A DNA stretch of 64,000 bases from DATBVX01 sp963695985. GTDB taxonomy: Bacteria; Pseudomonadota; Gammaproteobacteria; Steroidobacterales; Steroidobacteraceae. The stretch spans positions 80,103-144,102 of the forward strand of contig CAVOIC010000001.1 of NCBI GenBank assembly GCA_963695985.1. Reading direction: 5' to 3'. The notes beneath the pieces are model-generated. The model did no database searches. It was given only the letters and a program-made list of their open reading frames with translations, and was not told the origin of the DNA. Shown in pieces: positions 43,886-53,359 of this stretch. The translations under genes were made by a program, and so were the position numbers. How positions within the stretch are numbered: the first letter of the stretch is position 1; each line of letters opens with the position of its first letter.

Positions 43886-45357
43886 CTACACCAGTGCGCC
43901 TCCCTCTGGTGATACGCGATTCGGATCGAATTCCTCTTGAATCTTGTTCCACCACAGATGGTAGTTGGATAGAGCTCGACCGATTTCCTCATTCTGGCCC
44001 GCCAGCAGTGCGAAGTAGCGTTCCTTGAAAGCCCTCGCACTCTGCTCGTTGTGCCAACCCTCTACCGCCTTTTTGGCTTCAGCGTTCTGAGGATCGAACT
44101 TGCAGAATATTTCCGTCTTGCCCAGATGGCCCTGTTCCACGCCCCATCCAAAAAAGGCGCCGCCGTCATCGACGATCAGACCCTTCTCGATCAACGGCTC
44201 CTTCGCTTTGCCGGCTCCGATCGCCCACTTGATGGTCAGGTCTCTCTGGCCCATGACAGGAATGGAACTGAAGGCGCCTCCCGGACGGAATGTTTCTCTG
44301 ATGGAGGCAGAGATTCGTATGCACTGGCACAGCAGAATTCCTTCGATCCTGGGATCTTCGACCGATTTCAAGGACTTCCCGCCGGCTTCACTTGACGATC
44401 TGCTGCAAGACGCGTTTCTTGTATTCGAAGTCGGCCGCGGAGTTGCCGGCCATGATGATGAAGAAGCCGGGACCCTGCACCTCCTTGCTCATCCGCTTGA
44501 ACGTCTCTTCCTCTTCTTCGTTACTGGTGGTGATATTCGCGGCCACCATGGCCACATTGAAGCCCATGAGCTCGAACGCGATTTCACTTTCGCCGATCTT
44601 GATCTCGGCCTGCCACATCTTCTCTACGGACGGGAAGCTGAAATATCGCGCCATGAAGTTCGGCGGGTATCTCGCTCAGGGAGTAGTTCGGCGAAATCCC
44701 TACGATGGGAAATCTTGTCGGGCCCGGCCAGTGATAGAGCTTCATCGCAGCCTTGGTAAATACGCCCGGGGTTACGCCGGGCGGCACCGCGCTGGTCAGG
44801 ATGCTCCTCAACGACGGACCCGGTCCGTCGCCGCAGAACCACTCATCCGAAGACCCCAGCGAACCGGACCGGACGATGTCCCCTGCGGGAGTGACCCATT
44901 CGATGGCCAGATGATTGCGATCGTCGCCGCTCGTCGTTTGATCCAGGTGTCCGTGACCCCGCAGCATCGCCGAGCAATTGGAGCCAGCTCCCTTGACGTT
45001 GAAATGCAAGCCCCTTTTCATCAACTCCGCCTGCAACTGCGCCGAGATCACATACGGCTCAACGACCGCATACATGTTCTTCTCGTTGATTTCGACGATG
45101 CGGTTCATCCGTCTGAGGTCGAGGTAGAGAACCCCCTTGGGGAACTTCCCTGTCCAGCCGGTGCACACCGGCCGGAATTGCAACTTGTGCTTGTTGCACA
45201 GCTTGACGATCGCTTGAACCTCCGCGGTGTTCTTCGGAAGAACTATCGCCGCGAACTCAGTGGCGTGATACGAAGGCATGATGACCGGGTCATCACAGAT
45301 ATATTCGGCTCCGACCACGTCTTCGAGCGCCGAATAGATTTCTTTGCTGAGGGCCAT
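43886..45357 (-). pseudogene. FAD-binding oxidoreductase (VAO/PCMH type), two frameshifts
   Basis: Three frames join into one FAD-linked oxidase of about 490 residues. The first (45357 to about 44665) starts MALSKEIYSALEDVVGAEY and has the PCMH FAD segment (FRPVCTGWTGKFPKG, about 80). A +1 base near 44661-44667 moves to the frame with NFMARYFSFPSVEKMW, and another at about 44390 makes AAG-TGA, after which the chain resumes as EAGGKSLKSVEDP to ALV. A strong ribosome-binding site (AAGGGGGATGAG) precedes the start. It is the third gene of the FAD / iron-sulfur / FAD operon. Either the gene is dead or the assembly has indel errors; both changes are single-base gains. Confidence 0.8.
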
Positions 45358-45372
45358 GATTTCTCATCCCCC

Positions 45373-46644
45373 TTATTCGATTGCTTTCTCTACGAGTTCG
45401 ACGATGTCATAGACCTTCAGGTGGCTGCCGGTAGCCTTGATCGTCTCGCTGAAGGTCTTCTCGCACCGGGGACAGGCGGTCACCATCGACTTCGGCCCCT
45501 GTGGATTCGGCTTCCTCGATTCTTTCCCGCGCAGTCCATTGGGCAAATTCGGGATTCGATTCGCTTGACCCCGCCGCCGGCCCCGCAGCACCAGGCGTAT
45601 TCCTTGATCCGAGTCATCTCTGTCAGTTTGATGCCGGGAATGCTCTTGAGAACATCCCTTGGCGGTTCATAGACGCCATGCGTGCCTCGCCGGTACACCT
45701 TGGGCGGATCGAACACGAACCGGTCTCCCGGAATCTTCTTCCCTTGCCAGTGGATCCATGGCTCACCCAGCCTGCCGAGATGGCAGGGGTCGTGGTAGGT
45801 CACCGCGAGGTCGACTTTCTTGCGCGGCTTCAGCTTGCCATCTTTGAACAGTTGATCGATGTACTCTGAAATGTGCAGCACCTTCAGGTTGCCCTTCAGA
45901 TTGAATTTGTCGTAGAGAACCTTGAAGGCGTGGTACGCCTCGGCGGAGGCCGTGACGACCGTCTTCACTCCGGCTTGCTTGATGAGGGCCATGTTCTTCC
46001 TGGCCTGGTTCAGAAAGTCCTCCTTGTAGCCCATCTGGTAGGCCCGACCGCCGCTGCTGGTCTCGGCGTCGCCCGCGATGCCGAAATCGACTCCGGCCTT
46101 CTGCAATATTTTCGCCGTCGCCTTGGCCACCTTCTGCATGTTGCGGTCGTAGCTCGTGAGACAGCCGACGTGATACAGCACGTTCGCCTTTTCCTTGGTG
46201 ATGTCCTTCAGGTTGAGCCCGGTAGCCCAGTCGCCCCGTTTGCCCTTGGCGCGGAACCATCGAGCCGTGCTTGCGCAGACCGGCGATCACCTTGTCCAGG
46301 GCAGGATGCGTCTTGCCGTCCTCGACGCACTTGATCCTGAATTCATAGATGGGCTCCATGACTTCCATGTCCATGGCGTAATTGCAGGAGACGCCGCAGG
46401 CGCCGCACATCTGGCAGTTGTAGACGATGTCGAGGAGCCTATCCGTATAGTTGAAGCCGTTCTTCAACATCGCCGCGCCAATATTCACTCGGCCACCGCC
46501 CGAGTAACTGTGAAAGTTGTACCTGGAAATGCTGGGGCACACGTTGGCAAACTTGAATCCACTCACCCGTTGCATTGGCACAAACTTGCAGGCCGAGCAG
46601 CGGCAGCACATCTCCATATCGCCCTTGTACTGTTCCAGTCCCAT
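45373..46644 (-). pseudogene. CCG-domain iron-sulfur oxidoreductase (HdrD/GlcF-like), three frameshifts
   Basis: A gene of about 423 codons in four frame segments. It starts at 46644 (MGLEQYKGDMEM) and has two [4Fe-4S] ferredoxin motifs (CCRCSACKFVP and CQMCGACGVSC), then, after a +1 base near 46260, CCG domains (YHVGCLTSYD, YHDPCHLGR, CCGAGGG). Further +1 changes lie at about 45563 and 45486, before the last Cys motif TACPRCEKTF. Heterodisulfide-reductase and glycolate-oxidase iron-sulfur subunits share this plan. It sits between two FAD oxidase genes and would carry their electrons to the quinone pool or another carrier. The repeated single-base gains suggest decay or sequence error. Confidence 0.82.
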
Positions 46645-46694
46645 CGCGGCTGTCTCCTGATATTCCCCAGATCGCTCGGCTCTTCGTGGCTGCC

Positions 46695-48161
46695 TCAGAA
46701 GCACACCTTGCCCGGATTCATCACGTTGTTTGGATCAAAGACCTTCTTGAACGTGTGCAGGACAGCGACCGTGGCCGCATCGCGGTTCAGGATCGTCCTT
46801 GCACTTTCCCCATAGGGCCTCGAAAAAAAAGCTCCCTTGGCCATCAGGTTCTGGACGGCCGAGCCGGCCAGCTCCTGGACCCTATTGCGCTCCCTGCCGT
46901 TGGCGGGGTCATAGAAGAGATTGAACTCGCAGTGATAGCCCGTGCCCTGCACGATCGGCTGGATGTAAGTACCGACGTTGGAAGCTGCGTAACCAGCCTT
47001 CTCTGCCAGATCAGCGACGGCAGCGATCTGGCCTTCGAGCTTCTCCCTGAGGGTCAGGAAGAAGATGTCCTGGCAGGCACCCTTCGGGCGCAGCTTCCAA
47101 TAGGGGTTCTCGCAGGGCTTCTGGACCAGATTCAGGATTTCGTTGGCGGAAACTCCGCCGGCCGCCTTCAGGGCCTCGATTCCCAGCCGCTGCGTAATCT
47201 CTGTGATGTCTCTGATCTGGGAGTCGACGCGCTCCTCCGGGAAGTACTCGTAGCCGGCGACCGTATAGAAGAGAGTCCAGGCGGGCAGGGCCGCTTTAAC
47301 GTTGTGATAGTCGCTGGGCGACTTCTGCGTGAGTATGGTCGCCAGATTTGTATTGTTGAGAATGAAGCATTCGTTGACGACTCTCAGTCTTATGAGCCAG
47401 TAGCTGAGCTCGAGCAACTGATCGAGGTTGGAGGAGCCGGCGATGAAAGGCTCTTCCAGCGTGGGTAGTATTTCGCACCTCATCGATACCCACGTCACGA
47501 TGCCCATCGTTCCTTGCGCCCCCTGGATCAGCCTGTGCCAGGAAGCCGTACCGGGCCCATACGGCGCTTTTTGCACGCCCCCCACCGCCCACTGCTCCTC
47601 GACGGTACCCGGCCCAGCCGCCTGTCCGGTCCTGAACTCATCGCCAGTTCCAAAAAAGATCCCGGCACAAGCCAACGGGTCCGAGTTGTCCCATTGGTAC
47701 TTGGGCATTGTTACTGGCTCTCGCTCCAATATGCTGCCGATGACCGACTTGGATTCCCGTGGCAGTAACGGCATGTTGAGCCTGAGTCCTTCTTTTCTAA
47801 CCTCCGGGATCAGTTCGCCGAAGGTCACGCCCGGCTCGCACATGGCCACGCGTCTCTTGCGGTCCACGAACATGATCTTCTTCATGCCGCTCATGTCGAC
47901 GATGACCGCGCCTCCAACGCTGGGAACTGTATCTCCCCGGAAGTGCGGCGGGCCCGAGCTTACGGGCACCAGAGGCGTCTTCGTCTCGTTGGCAAATTTC
48001 AGAATTTTCTGAATGTCGGCGGCGGTTTTCGGCTTTACGAGTGACGCGGGGCGCACACGGTTGGCAAAGCTGATATCTCTCGAGAAGCTGTCTATTTCCG
48101 CTTGATCAAGACTGATCCGCTCGCGACCGACGGCATTCACTAACGCGGCTTGCTCCACCAT
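46695..48161 (-). CDS. FAD-binding oxidoreductase (VAO/PCMH type, GlcD-like)
   Basis: A 488-residue FAD-linked oxidase and the only intact gene of the three-gene operon. The PCMH FAD domain has LVPVSSGPPHFRGDT (about 59-73) and a later MGIVTWVSMRCE segment; the C-terminus reads VFDPNNVMNPGKVCF, typical of the family. The ATG at 48161 follows a strong ribosome-binding site (CAGGAGGACG). The family oxidises alcohols, 2-hydroxy acids or p-cresol-type phenols. The neighbouring CCG iron-sulfur gene and a second FAD oxidase gene suggest a membrane-associated or quinone-linked complex with two related flavoproteins. The Lys/Ile-rich composition looks unlike the surrounding genes. Confidence 0.85.
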   Translation of the reverse strand: MVEQAALVNAVGRERISLDQAEIDSFSRDISFANRVRPASLVKPKTAADIQKILKFANETKTPLVPVSSGPPHFRGDTVPSVGGAVIVDMSGMKKIMFVDRKRRVAMCEPGVTFGELIPEVRKEGLRLNMPLLPRESKSVIGSILEREPVTMPKYQWDNSDPLACAGIFFGTGDEFRTGQAAGPGTVEEQWAVGGVQKAPYGPGTASWHRLIQGAQGTMGIVTWVSMRCEILPTLEEPFIAGSSNLDQLLELSYWLIRLRVVNECFILNNTNLATILTQKSPSDYHNVKAALPAWTLFYTVAGYEYFPEERVDSQIRDITEITQRLGIEALKAAGGVSANEILNLVQKPCENPYWKLRPKGACQDIFFLTLREKLEGQIAAVADLAEKAGYAASNVGTYIQPIVQGTGYHCEFNLFYDPANGRERNRVQELAGSAVQNLMAKGAFFSRPYGESARTILNRDAATVAVLHTFKKVFDPNNVMNPGKVCF

Positions 48162-48215
48162 TGGCGTCCTCCTGTGAACGCCGACCTCGACCAGCTGCGC
48201 GGCGTCACTCCTCCG

Positions 48216-49361
48216 CTATTTACGGATGCTATCGATGTCAGGAACGGGCGCATGACTGTGTTGGCGGGATGCTTTGCTCATATGGAAGGATTCCACCGTG
48301 TCATCGAGTGTGAGCAATCTGCCATCGTGCAAGTACGGCGGCGAGTCCTTGATGCCACGCAGGGGGAACGTCTTGATGGCGCCATCTGTCACCGCCATGT
48401 GACCCGCGATCTCGCGAGGCTCGAAAAACCTTCCAGTCTGCAGGTCGTGCATCTGGTTGTCGGTATAGTAGGGCGCGGCGTGACATTCACCACAGCGTCC
48501 CTTGCCGAAGAAAACCTTCTCACCGCGCAGCTCCTGGGCACTGGCCTTGGACGGATCGAGTCGTCCGAACACATCTAGCTTCGGCGCAGGCGGAAAGCCG
48601 AGCAGCTCCTGGAACTCCGCCATGAAATGCACCTGACTGCCGCGTTCGAGGATGTTCACGCCCTTCTTGGTCGCAATCACCGGGTCGCCATCGAAGTACG
48701 CTGCACGCTGCTCGAACTCCGTGAAGTCCTCCACGCTCTTCAGTGCGCGCTGCGAGCCGAACAGACGCTGAATGTTCACGCCGCGCAAGCTCGGCGTCTC
48801 GATCTGGTGCCGAAATGCCTGCGGCCGAATGTCGCCGACGAGATGTACTGCGGCGTTTGTATGACCGTTGGCGTGGCAATCGAAACAGGCGACGCCCTGG
48901 CTCGGCTTGGCAGACCGGCGATCCGCCGTCGCATTGAATTGCTGCTGCGCAAATGGCGTAAGCAGCAGCCGCAGGCCATCGAGCTGCTTGGGATTCAGAA
49001 TCCCGCTGAAGATCTCGTAGTAGTTTGTGAGGGTGACAAGCTTGCCCTGCGACACGTCACCCAAGTCGGGGCGCGTCGTGAGGTAGATGGCGGCCGGCGA
49101 CTCCGCGAGTAAGTACTCCGGCGTTACGAAATCCAGATCGAAGCGCTGCAGGTCGCGCCCCTCCTGTGCCTTCACCAGATCGATGTGTGAGCGCGGGAAG
49201 AGCATGCCGCCTTCCGGGTGATTGGGATGCGGAAGCGGGAGAAAGCCGGCCGGGTATGCGTCCGCCCTGCGGATTGCGTCTGGCGTCATCGACCCGAGCG
49301 CGCGTCGCTGCACCAGGCACCCGCGCGTGCGCGCGGTCGCCCGCATGCAACAGGACAGCAT
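48216..49361 (-). pseudogene. Di-haem cytochrome c (cytochrome B6/CcpA-like family) fragment
   Basis: A 381-codon frame encodes the middle of a large multi-haem cytochrome c. Two haem sites are visible, CFDCH (about 158-162) and CGECH (about 292-296), with the conserved TPSLRGVNIQRLFGSQRAL and FPLRGIKDSPPYLHDGRLLTL. At the N-terminus about 30 residues are unlike the family and there is no signal peptide or first haem site; at the C-terminus the match stops after DDTVESFH and unrelated residues follow. Both ends therefore look cut. Its start lies about 29 bp from the ispB stop. Native versions are periplasmic peroxidase-like or electron-transfer proteins. Confidence 0.78.
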
Positions 49362-49389
49362 CGGCGGGTGCGGTTGCTACTGGAAAGGA

Positions 49390-50358
49390 TCAGTAACTGC
49401 GTTCGACCGCAAACATGGCGAGCGAACGCAGGGCGCGTGAATAGGGCGATTCCGGCACCTCCGCCAGCGCCGTGAGCGCGGCGTCGGCTTCCGAGCGGGC
49501 GAGACGTGCAGTGTAGTCGAGTCCGCCGGTGGCTTCGATGGCCCGCGTGATGTGCGCGAGCTCTGCGAGGCCACCCTGTTCAATAGCGAGCCGGATCAGC
49601 GCACGCTGCTCATCGTTGCCGTTCCGGAGCGCATGAATGAGGGGCAGGGTCGGCTTGCCTTCCGCAAGATCCTCGCCGAGATTCTTGCCGCGTTCCTCGC
49701 TGCTGCCGCGGTAGTCAAGCAGGTCATCGATGAGCTGAAAGGCCGTGCCGACGCGACGCCCGTACTCGGCGAGCGCCCCGCGAACCGCATCGTTCGCGTC
49801 CGCCAGCACGGCGGCGACTTCGGCCCCGGCTTCGAACAGCCGCGCGGTCTTGCGATAGATGACATTCAGATAGCGCTGCTCGGTGGTTTCCGGATCGTGG
49901 GCATTGAGAAGCTGCAGCACCTCACCCTCGGCGATCGTGTTGGTCGCATCGGCCATGATGCGCATGATCGCGAGCGAACCCATCTCGGCCATCATCTGGA
50001 AGGCACGTGAATACAGGAAATCGCCCACCAGCACGCTGGTGTCGTTGCCCCAGACCTCGTTGGCGGTATCTTGCCCGCGGCGCATTGAGGACCCATCGAC
50101 CACATCGTCGTGCAGGAGCGTCGCGGTGTGGATGAACTCGATGAGGGTGGCCGCGTCGATATGTTGCGACCCACGGTAACCCGCCGCTCGAGCTGCCAGG
50201 AGCACCAGCAGCGGGCGCAGCCGCTTGCCGCCGCCAGCGATGATGTAGGTGGAGACCTGGTCGACCAGGGCGACCTCGCTGTGCAGCCGTTCGCGGATGC
50301 GCCGGTCCACGGTTACCAGGTCGTCGCTGACGAGTTCGCGTATGTCTTCTAATTTCAT
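49390..50358 (-). CDS. ispB: Octaprenyl/polyprenyl diphosphate synthase
   Basis: A 322-residue trans-prenyltransferase that makes the side chain of ubiquinone. The first Asp-rich motif is HDDVVDGSSMRRG (about 84-96) and the second is LIDDLLDYRG (about 213-222); GGGKRLRP and the GEVLQ segment are also present. The ATG at 50358 starts MKLEDIRE; 22 more in-frame codons upstream are not homologous. It is divergent from rplU, a conserved arrangement in Gammaproteobacteria. Confidence 0.96.
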   Translation of the reverse strand: MKLEDIRELVSDDLVTVDRRIRERLHSEVALVDQVSTYIIAGGGKRLRPLLVLLAARAAGYRGSQHIDAATLIEFIHTATLLHDDVVDGSSMRRGQDTANEVWGNDTSVLVGDFLYSRAFQMMAEMGSLAIMRIMADATNTIAEGEVLQLLNAHDPETTEQRYLNVIYRKTARLFEAGAEVAAVLADANDAVRGALAEYGRRVGTAFQLIDDLLDYRGSSEERGKNLGEDLAEGKPTLPLIHALRNGNDEQRALIRLAIEQGGLAELAHITRAIEATGGLDYTARLARSEADAALTALAEVPESPYSRALRSLAMFAVERSY

Positions 50359-50405
50359 CAGGTTGCAGGACCGTCCGGGACGGCGCATGGTAACGGCAAA
50401 CGTGT

Positions 50406-50434
50406 TTGACCCGCCAGCGCCCAACTATTAGAAT
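50406..50434 (+). promoter_or_regulatory. Sigma-70-type promoter for rplU-rpmA
   Basis: TTGACC (50406-50411), a 17-bp spacer and TAGAAT (50429-50434) lie about 45 bp upstream of rplU in the ispB/rplU divergent gap. This is the likely promoter of the ribosomal protein genes. Confidence 0.7.
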
Positions 50435-50478
50435 TCGCAGCCTTTTTTGCGTCCTGCGGGCGGGACGGAGAACTCAAG

Positions 50479-50790
50479 ATGTTTGCGGTGATTACGACGG
50501 GCGGCAAGCAGTATCGCGTGCAGGAAGGCAGCGTGCTGCGTATCGAGAAACTGCCCGAGGCCGCGGGGGCCACGGTGGTATTCGGCCAGGTCCTGCTGGT
50601 GGGCGAGGGCACCGACATCAAGGTCGGCAAGCCCTACCTCGAGGGCGGCAAGGTCACCGCTACGGTCCAGTCGCACGGCAAGGGCGACAAGGTGCGGATC
50701 GTCAAATTCCGCCGCCGCAAGCACTACAAGCGCGAAAAGACCCATCGTCAGCCGTACACCGAAATCAAGGTGACGGGAATCGTCGGATAG
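50479..50790 (+). CDS. rplU: 50S ribosomal protein L21
   Basis: A 103-residue L21, full length. It begins MFAVITTGGKQYRVQEG and contains FRRRKHYKREKTHRQPYT, the signature basic region near the C-terminus. L21 binds 23S rRNA in the large subunit. It starts the rplU-rpmA pair, 11 bp before rpmA. A promoter lies at 50406-50434. Confidence 0.99.
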   Translation: MFAVITTGGKQYRVQEGSVLRIEKLPEAAGATVVFGQVLLVGEGTDIKVGKPYLEGGKVTATVQSHGKGDKVRIVKFRRRKHYKREKTHRQPYTEIKVTGIVG

Positions 50791-50801
50791 AGGAATCTTC
50801 C

Positions 50802-51059
50802 ATGGCACACAAGAAAGCAGGCGGCAGCACCCGCAACGGGCGTGACTCGCAGAGCAAGCGGCTCGGCGTCAAGAAATTCGGCGGCGAGAAGGTATTGGCC
50901 GGCAATATCCTGGTCCGCCAGCGCGGCACGCAGTGGCATCCGGGCGTGAATGTCGGCCTCGGCACGGATCACACGCTGTTTGCGAAAGCCAACGGGCGCG
51001 TCAAGTTCAACGTGCGCGGCAAGGCACGCAACACGTTCGTGGACGTCGTCACCGAATAG
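50802..51059 (+). CDS. rpmA: 50S ribosomal protein L27
   Basis: An 85-residue L27 starting MAHKKAGGSTRNGRDS, with QRGTQWHPGVNVGLGTDHTL in the middle, the normal bacterial length. Its N-terminal tail reaches the peptidyl-transferase centre. It follows rplU by 11 bp and is closed by the terminator at 51086-51110. Confidence 0.99.
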   Translation: MAHKKAGGSTRNGRDSQSKRLGVKKFGGEKVLAGNILVRQRGTQWHPGVNVGLGTDHTLFAKANGRVKFNVRGKARNTFVDVVTE

Positions 51060-51085
51060 GTTTGCACTGCGCCGGACGCCGACAG

Positions 51086-51110
51086 AAAACCCCGGCCCGG
51101 CCGGGGTTTT
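51086..51110 (+). terminator. Rho-independent terminator after rpmA
   Basis: An AAAACCCCGGC / GCCGGGGTTTT stem with a 3-base loop and a T-run (51107-51111 and following) lies 27 bp after the rpmA stop and 17 bp before obgE, so obgE may also be read through or have its own start. Confidence 0.9.
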
Positions 51111-51126
51111 TGTTTGAGGCCCCGTC

Positions 51127-52134
51127 ATGAAATTCGTCGACGAAGCTCAGCTCAAGGTTCAGGCCGGCAACGGCGGGCGCGGTTGCGTGAGCTTCCGGCG
51201 CGAGAAGTTCGTTCCATTCGGCGGGCCTGACGGCGGTGACGGCGGTGATGGCGGCAGCGTCTACCTGCGCGCCGAAGCGGGCATCAATACGCTTGCGGAC
51301 TTTCGCATCGCGCGCACCTACCGCGCCGCGCATGGCGAAGCCGGGGGAAGCCGCGACTGCACCGGCAAAGGCGGCGCGGATCTCGTGATCCCGGTGCCGG
51401 TCGGCACCGTGGTTCAGGACATCGATACCCAGGAAGTGCTCGGCGATCTGACCACGCCCAAACAGAGCCTGCTGGTGGCGAAGGGCGGTCGCGGCGGCTG
51501 GGGCAATACCCGTTTCAAGAGCAGCACCAATCGCGCGCCACGCCAGCACGGTCCGGGCCTGCCGGGCGAGAAGCGCCAGCTGCTGCTCGAACTCAAGCTC
51601 ATTGCGGACGTCGGGCTCCTCGGGTTGCCGAATGCGGGCAAATCGACGTTGATTCGCGCGGTGTCGGCCGCCAAGCCCAAGGTTGCGGACTATCCCTTCA
51701 CGACGCTGCATCCGAATCTAGGTGTCGTGTCGGTGGGTCTGCATCGCAGCTTCGTCATGGCGGACATTCCCGGCCTGATCGAAGGCGCGGCGGAAGGCGC
51801 CGGCCTGGGTATTCGCTTCCTCAAGCACCTGCAGCGCACGCGATTGCTGCTGCACCTGGTCGACATCGCGCCCCCCGATCCGGCAGCGGACCCGGTAAAG
51901 GACGCGCGCGCGATTGTTGGCGAGCTCAAGAAGTTCAGCCCGGAGCTGGCGAAGAAGGATCGCTGGCTGGTGCTCAACAAGATCGACCTGCTGGACCCGC
52001 AAGCGGTGGACGGGCATTGCAACGAGATCGTCCGCAGGCTCCGTTGGAAGGGACCGGTGCACCGGATTTCCGGCGCCACCGGGCAGGGTACCCGTGAGCT
52101 CTGCCAGGCCGTGATGACCCACCTCGAAGGCTGA
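51127..52134 (+). CDS. obgE: GTPase Obg/CgtA
   Basis: A 335-residue Obg GTPase involved in 50S ribosome maturation and stress control. The glycine-rich Obg domain (about 1-158) is followed by the G domain with GLPNAGKST (G1, about 166-174), FTTLHPNLG (G2), DIPGLIEGA (G3) and NKIDLLD (G4). No long C-terminal extension is seen. The rplU-rpmA-obgE order is widely conserved in Proteobacteria. Confidence 0.98.
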   Translation: MKFVDEAQLKVQAGNGGRGCVSFRREKFVPFGGPDGGDGGDGGSVYLRAEAGINTLADFRIARTYRAAHGEAGGSRDCTGKGGADLVIPVPVGTVVQDIDTQEVLGDLTTPKQSLLVAKGGRGGWGNTRFKSSTNRAPRQHGPGLPGEKRQLLLELKLIADVGLLGLPNAGKSTLIRAVSAAKPKVADYPFTTLHPNLGVVSVGLHRSFVMADIPGLIEGAAEGAGLGIRFLKHLQRTRLLLHLVDIAPPDPAADPVKDARAIVGELKKFSPELAKKDRWLVLNKIDLLDPQAVDGHCNEIVRRLRWKGPVHRISGATGQGTRELCQAVMTHLEG

Positions 52135-52146
52135 GAACTGTGGATT

Positions 52147-52170
52147 GGTTCACACTTGGCATTGTGAACC
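52147..52170. repeat. Inverted repeat GGTTCAC-N10-GTGAACC
   Basis: A perfect 7-bp inverted repeat with a 10-base loop lies 12 bp after the obgE stop. It may be a weak terminator or a regulator site for the gene at 52273; nothing in the sequence decides between these. Confidence 0.35.
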
Positions 52171-52272
52171 GTTCAACAGAAGTCGAAGGCCTCCATGCCG
52201 TGATCTCTTATCGGCGCTAGCATTTCCGACACGAATCACCGCTGCGCACGCGCGTGCGCGACCGGGGCTGCC

Positions 52273-52632
52273 ATGGCGGTTCGAGTGCTTTCCGATACGA
52301 CCCAGCGTGCGAAGGAGTCGCGCGGTTCGGGCGCTCGCCCGCAGGGCCGCAAGGAAGCCTGGCATGCGGTGTCGATTGTCACACCGAGCTCTTGCTGCGA
52401 AGCGGCCCAGGCGTTGCGCAACCACCGTTTCCTGTCGAAGGATGCGCCGCGGTTGCCGCTCACCGGCTGCTCTGCGCCCGAATCCTGTCAATGCATTTAC
52501 CGGCACCACGCCGATCGCCGCGCCAAGCCGCGTCGGGCAGGAGACCGCGGTGAGCTGCCGCGCCCGAGCGACGACGCCGAGCGTCGCGGCCGGCGTGGGC
52601 GGCGCGCCGACGACTACCCGGAAGACGAATGA
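52273..52632 (+). CDS. Conserved hypothetical protein, Cys- and Arg-rich
   Basis: A 119-residue basic protein starting MAVRVLSDTTQRAKESRG. It contains a central cysteine-rich segment (CSAPESCQCIYRHH, about 66-79) that may bind a metal, and a charged Arg/Asp/Glu C-terminus. I recognise the general pattern as a small conserved protein of Gammaproteobacteria of unknown role. Its stop overlaps the ATG of the next gene (ATGA), so the two are coupled. Competing frames at 52145 and 52254 lack any such pattern. Confidence 0.65.
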   Translation: MAVRVLSDTTQRAKESRGSGARPQGRKEAWHAVSIVTPSSCCEAAQALRNHRFLSKDAPRLPLTGCSAPESCQCIYRHHADRRAKPRRAGDRGELPRPSDDAERRGRRGRRADDYPEDE

Positions 52633-53303
52633 GTGCGGAGCACGTCTACCTCGAATCGGACGTTAGTGAGACGCCCGATCCACGTTCCGTCCGGAACGTG
52701 CAGGCGAGCTTCAGGTTGCACAGCCGCTGGCGCGGCTGTTACACACTGCTCGACATCTTCGAGAAGCGCTTTCTCTCCGTATGCGCCAAGCGCCCGCGAT
52801 TGCCGCTCAGGCACTACGCGCTCGCCTTGCGCTTCGTCGATCCCATCCCCGAGCGCCAGCGACACATTCCCTGGCGGTGCCTGCAGGCTGCCCTGGGACT
52901 CACGGTGGTCTCGGCCGGGCTCTGGTCGTGGATGAAGAGAACACCCGTGCCGCTGCACGAGCACGGCTGGCTGCCGGCCTGGATCCTGGTGGTGGCGGCC
53001 GCGCTGTGCGCAGCACTGCTCTCGGCCTATCGCACCACTGAAACCCTGACCTTCTTCAGCGTGCATGGCCGGGCGCGCCTGTTCGACATCGTCGGCGGGC
53101 TCGGAGTCTCTCATGCTGCGCACCAATTCGAGGCGGAACTCGCCGCACACATCCAGCGGGCGCAGGCCGGTGCGGGCAAAGGGAAACAGGCCCAGCTCCT
53201 GCGCGATGAAATGCGTGAGCACTATCGCCTGCAACAGTGCGGCGTCCTGTCGCCCTCCGAATACGAAGCGAGCAAGGCGCGCATCCTGCAGCAACACGCC
53301 TGA
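52629..53303 (+). CDS. Conserved membrane protein with C-terminal SHOCT-like motif
   Basis: A 224-residue protein with two hydrophobic helices (about 85-102 and 115-135), a mostly charged N-terminal cytoplasmic part, and a C-terminal segment, LQQCGVLSPSEYEASKARIL, that matches the SHOCT short C-terminal domain pattern. SHOCT domains are protein-interaction elements on bacterial membrane proteins. The gene overlaps the preceding hypothetical gene by 4 bp. The function is unknown. Confidence 0.75.
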   Translation: MSAEHVYLESDVSETPDPRSVRNVQASFRLHSRWRGCYTLLDIFEKRFLSVCAKRPRLPLRHYALALRFVDPIPERQRHIPWRCLQAALGLTVVSAGLWSWMKRTPVPLHEHGWLPAWILVVAAALCAALLSAYRTTETLTFFSVHGRARLFDIVGGLGVSHAAHQFEAELAAHIQRAQAGAGKGKQAQLLRDEMREHYRLQQCGVLSPSEYEASKARILQQHA

Positions 53304-53359
53304 AACTCCAATAAAATTCAGTCCGCACCGATAAACGCCGCAACCAGCGGCGAGGCGGA

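Noticed and set aside
52145..52666. A competing plus-strand frame of 173 codons over the Cys-rich hypothetical gene
   Set aside because: The frame at 52273-52632 has the conserved pattern and the ATGA overlap with the next gene; this one does not.
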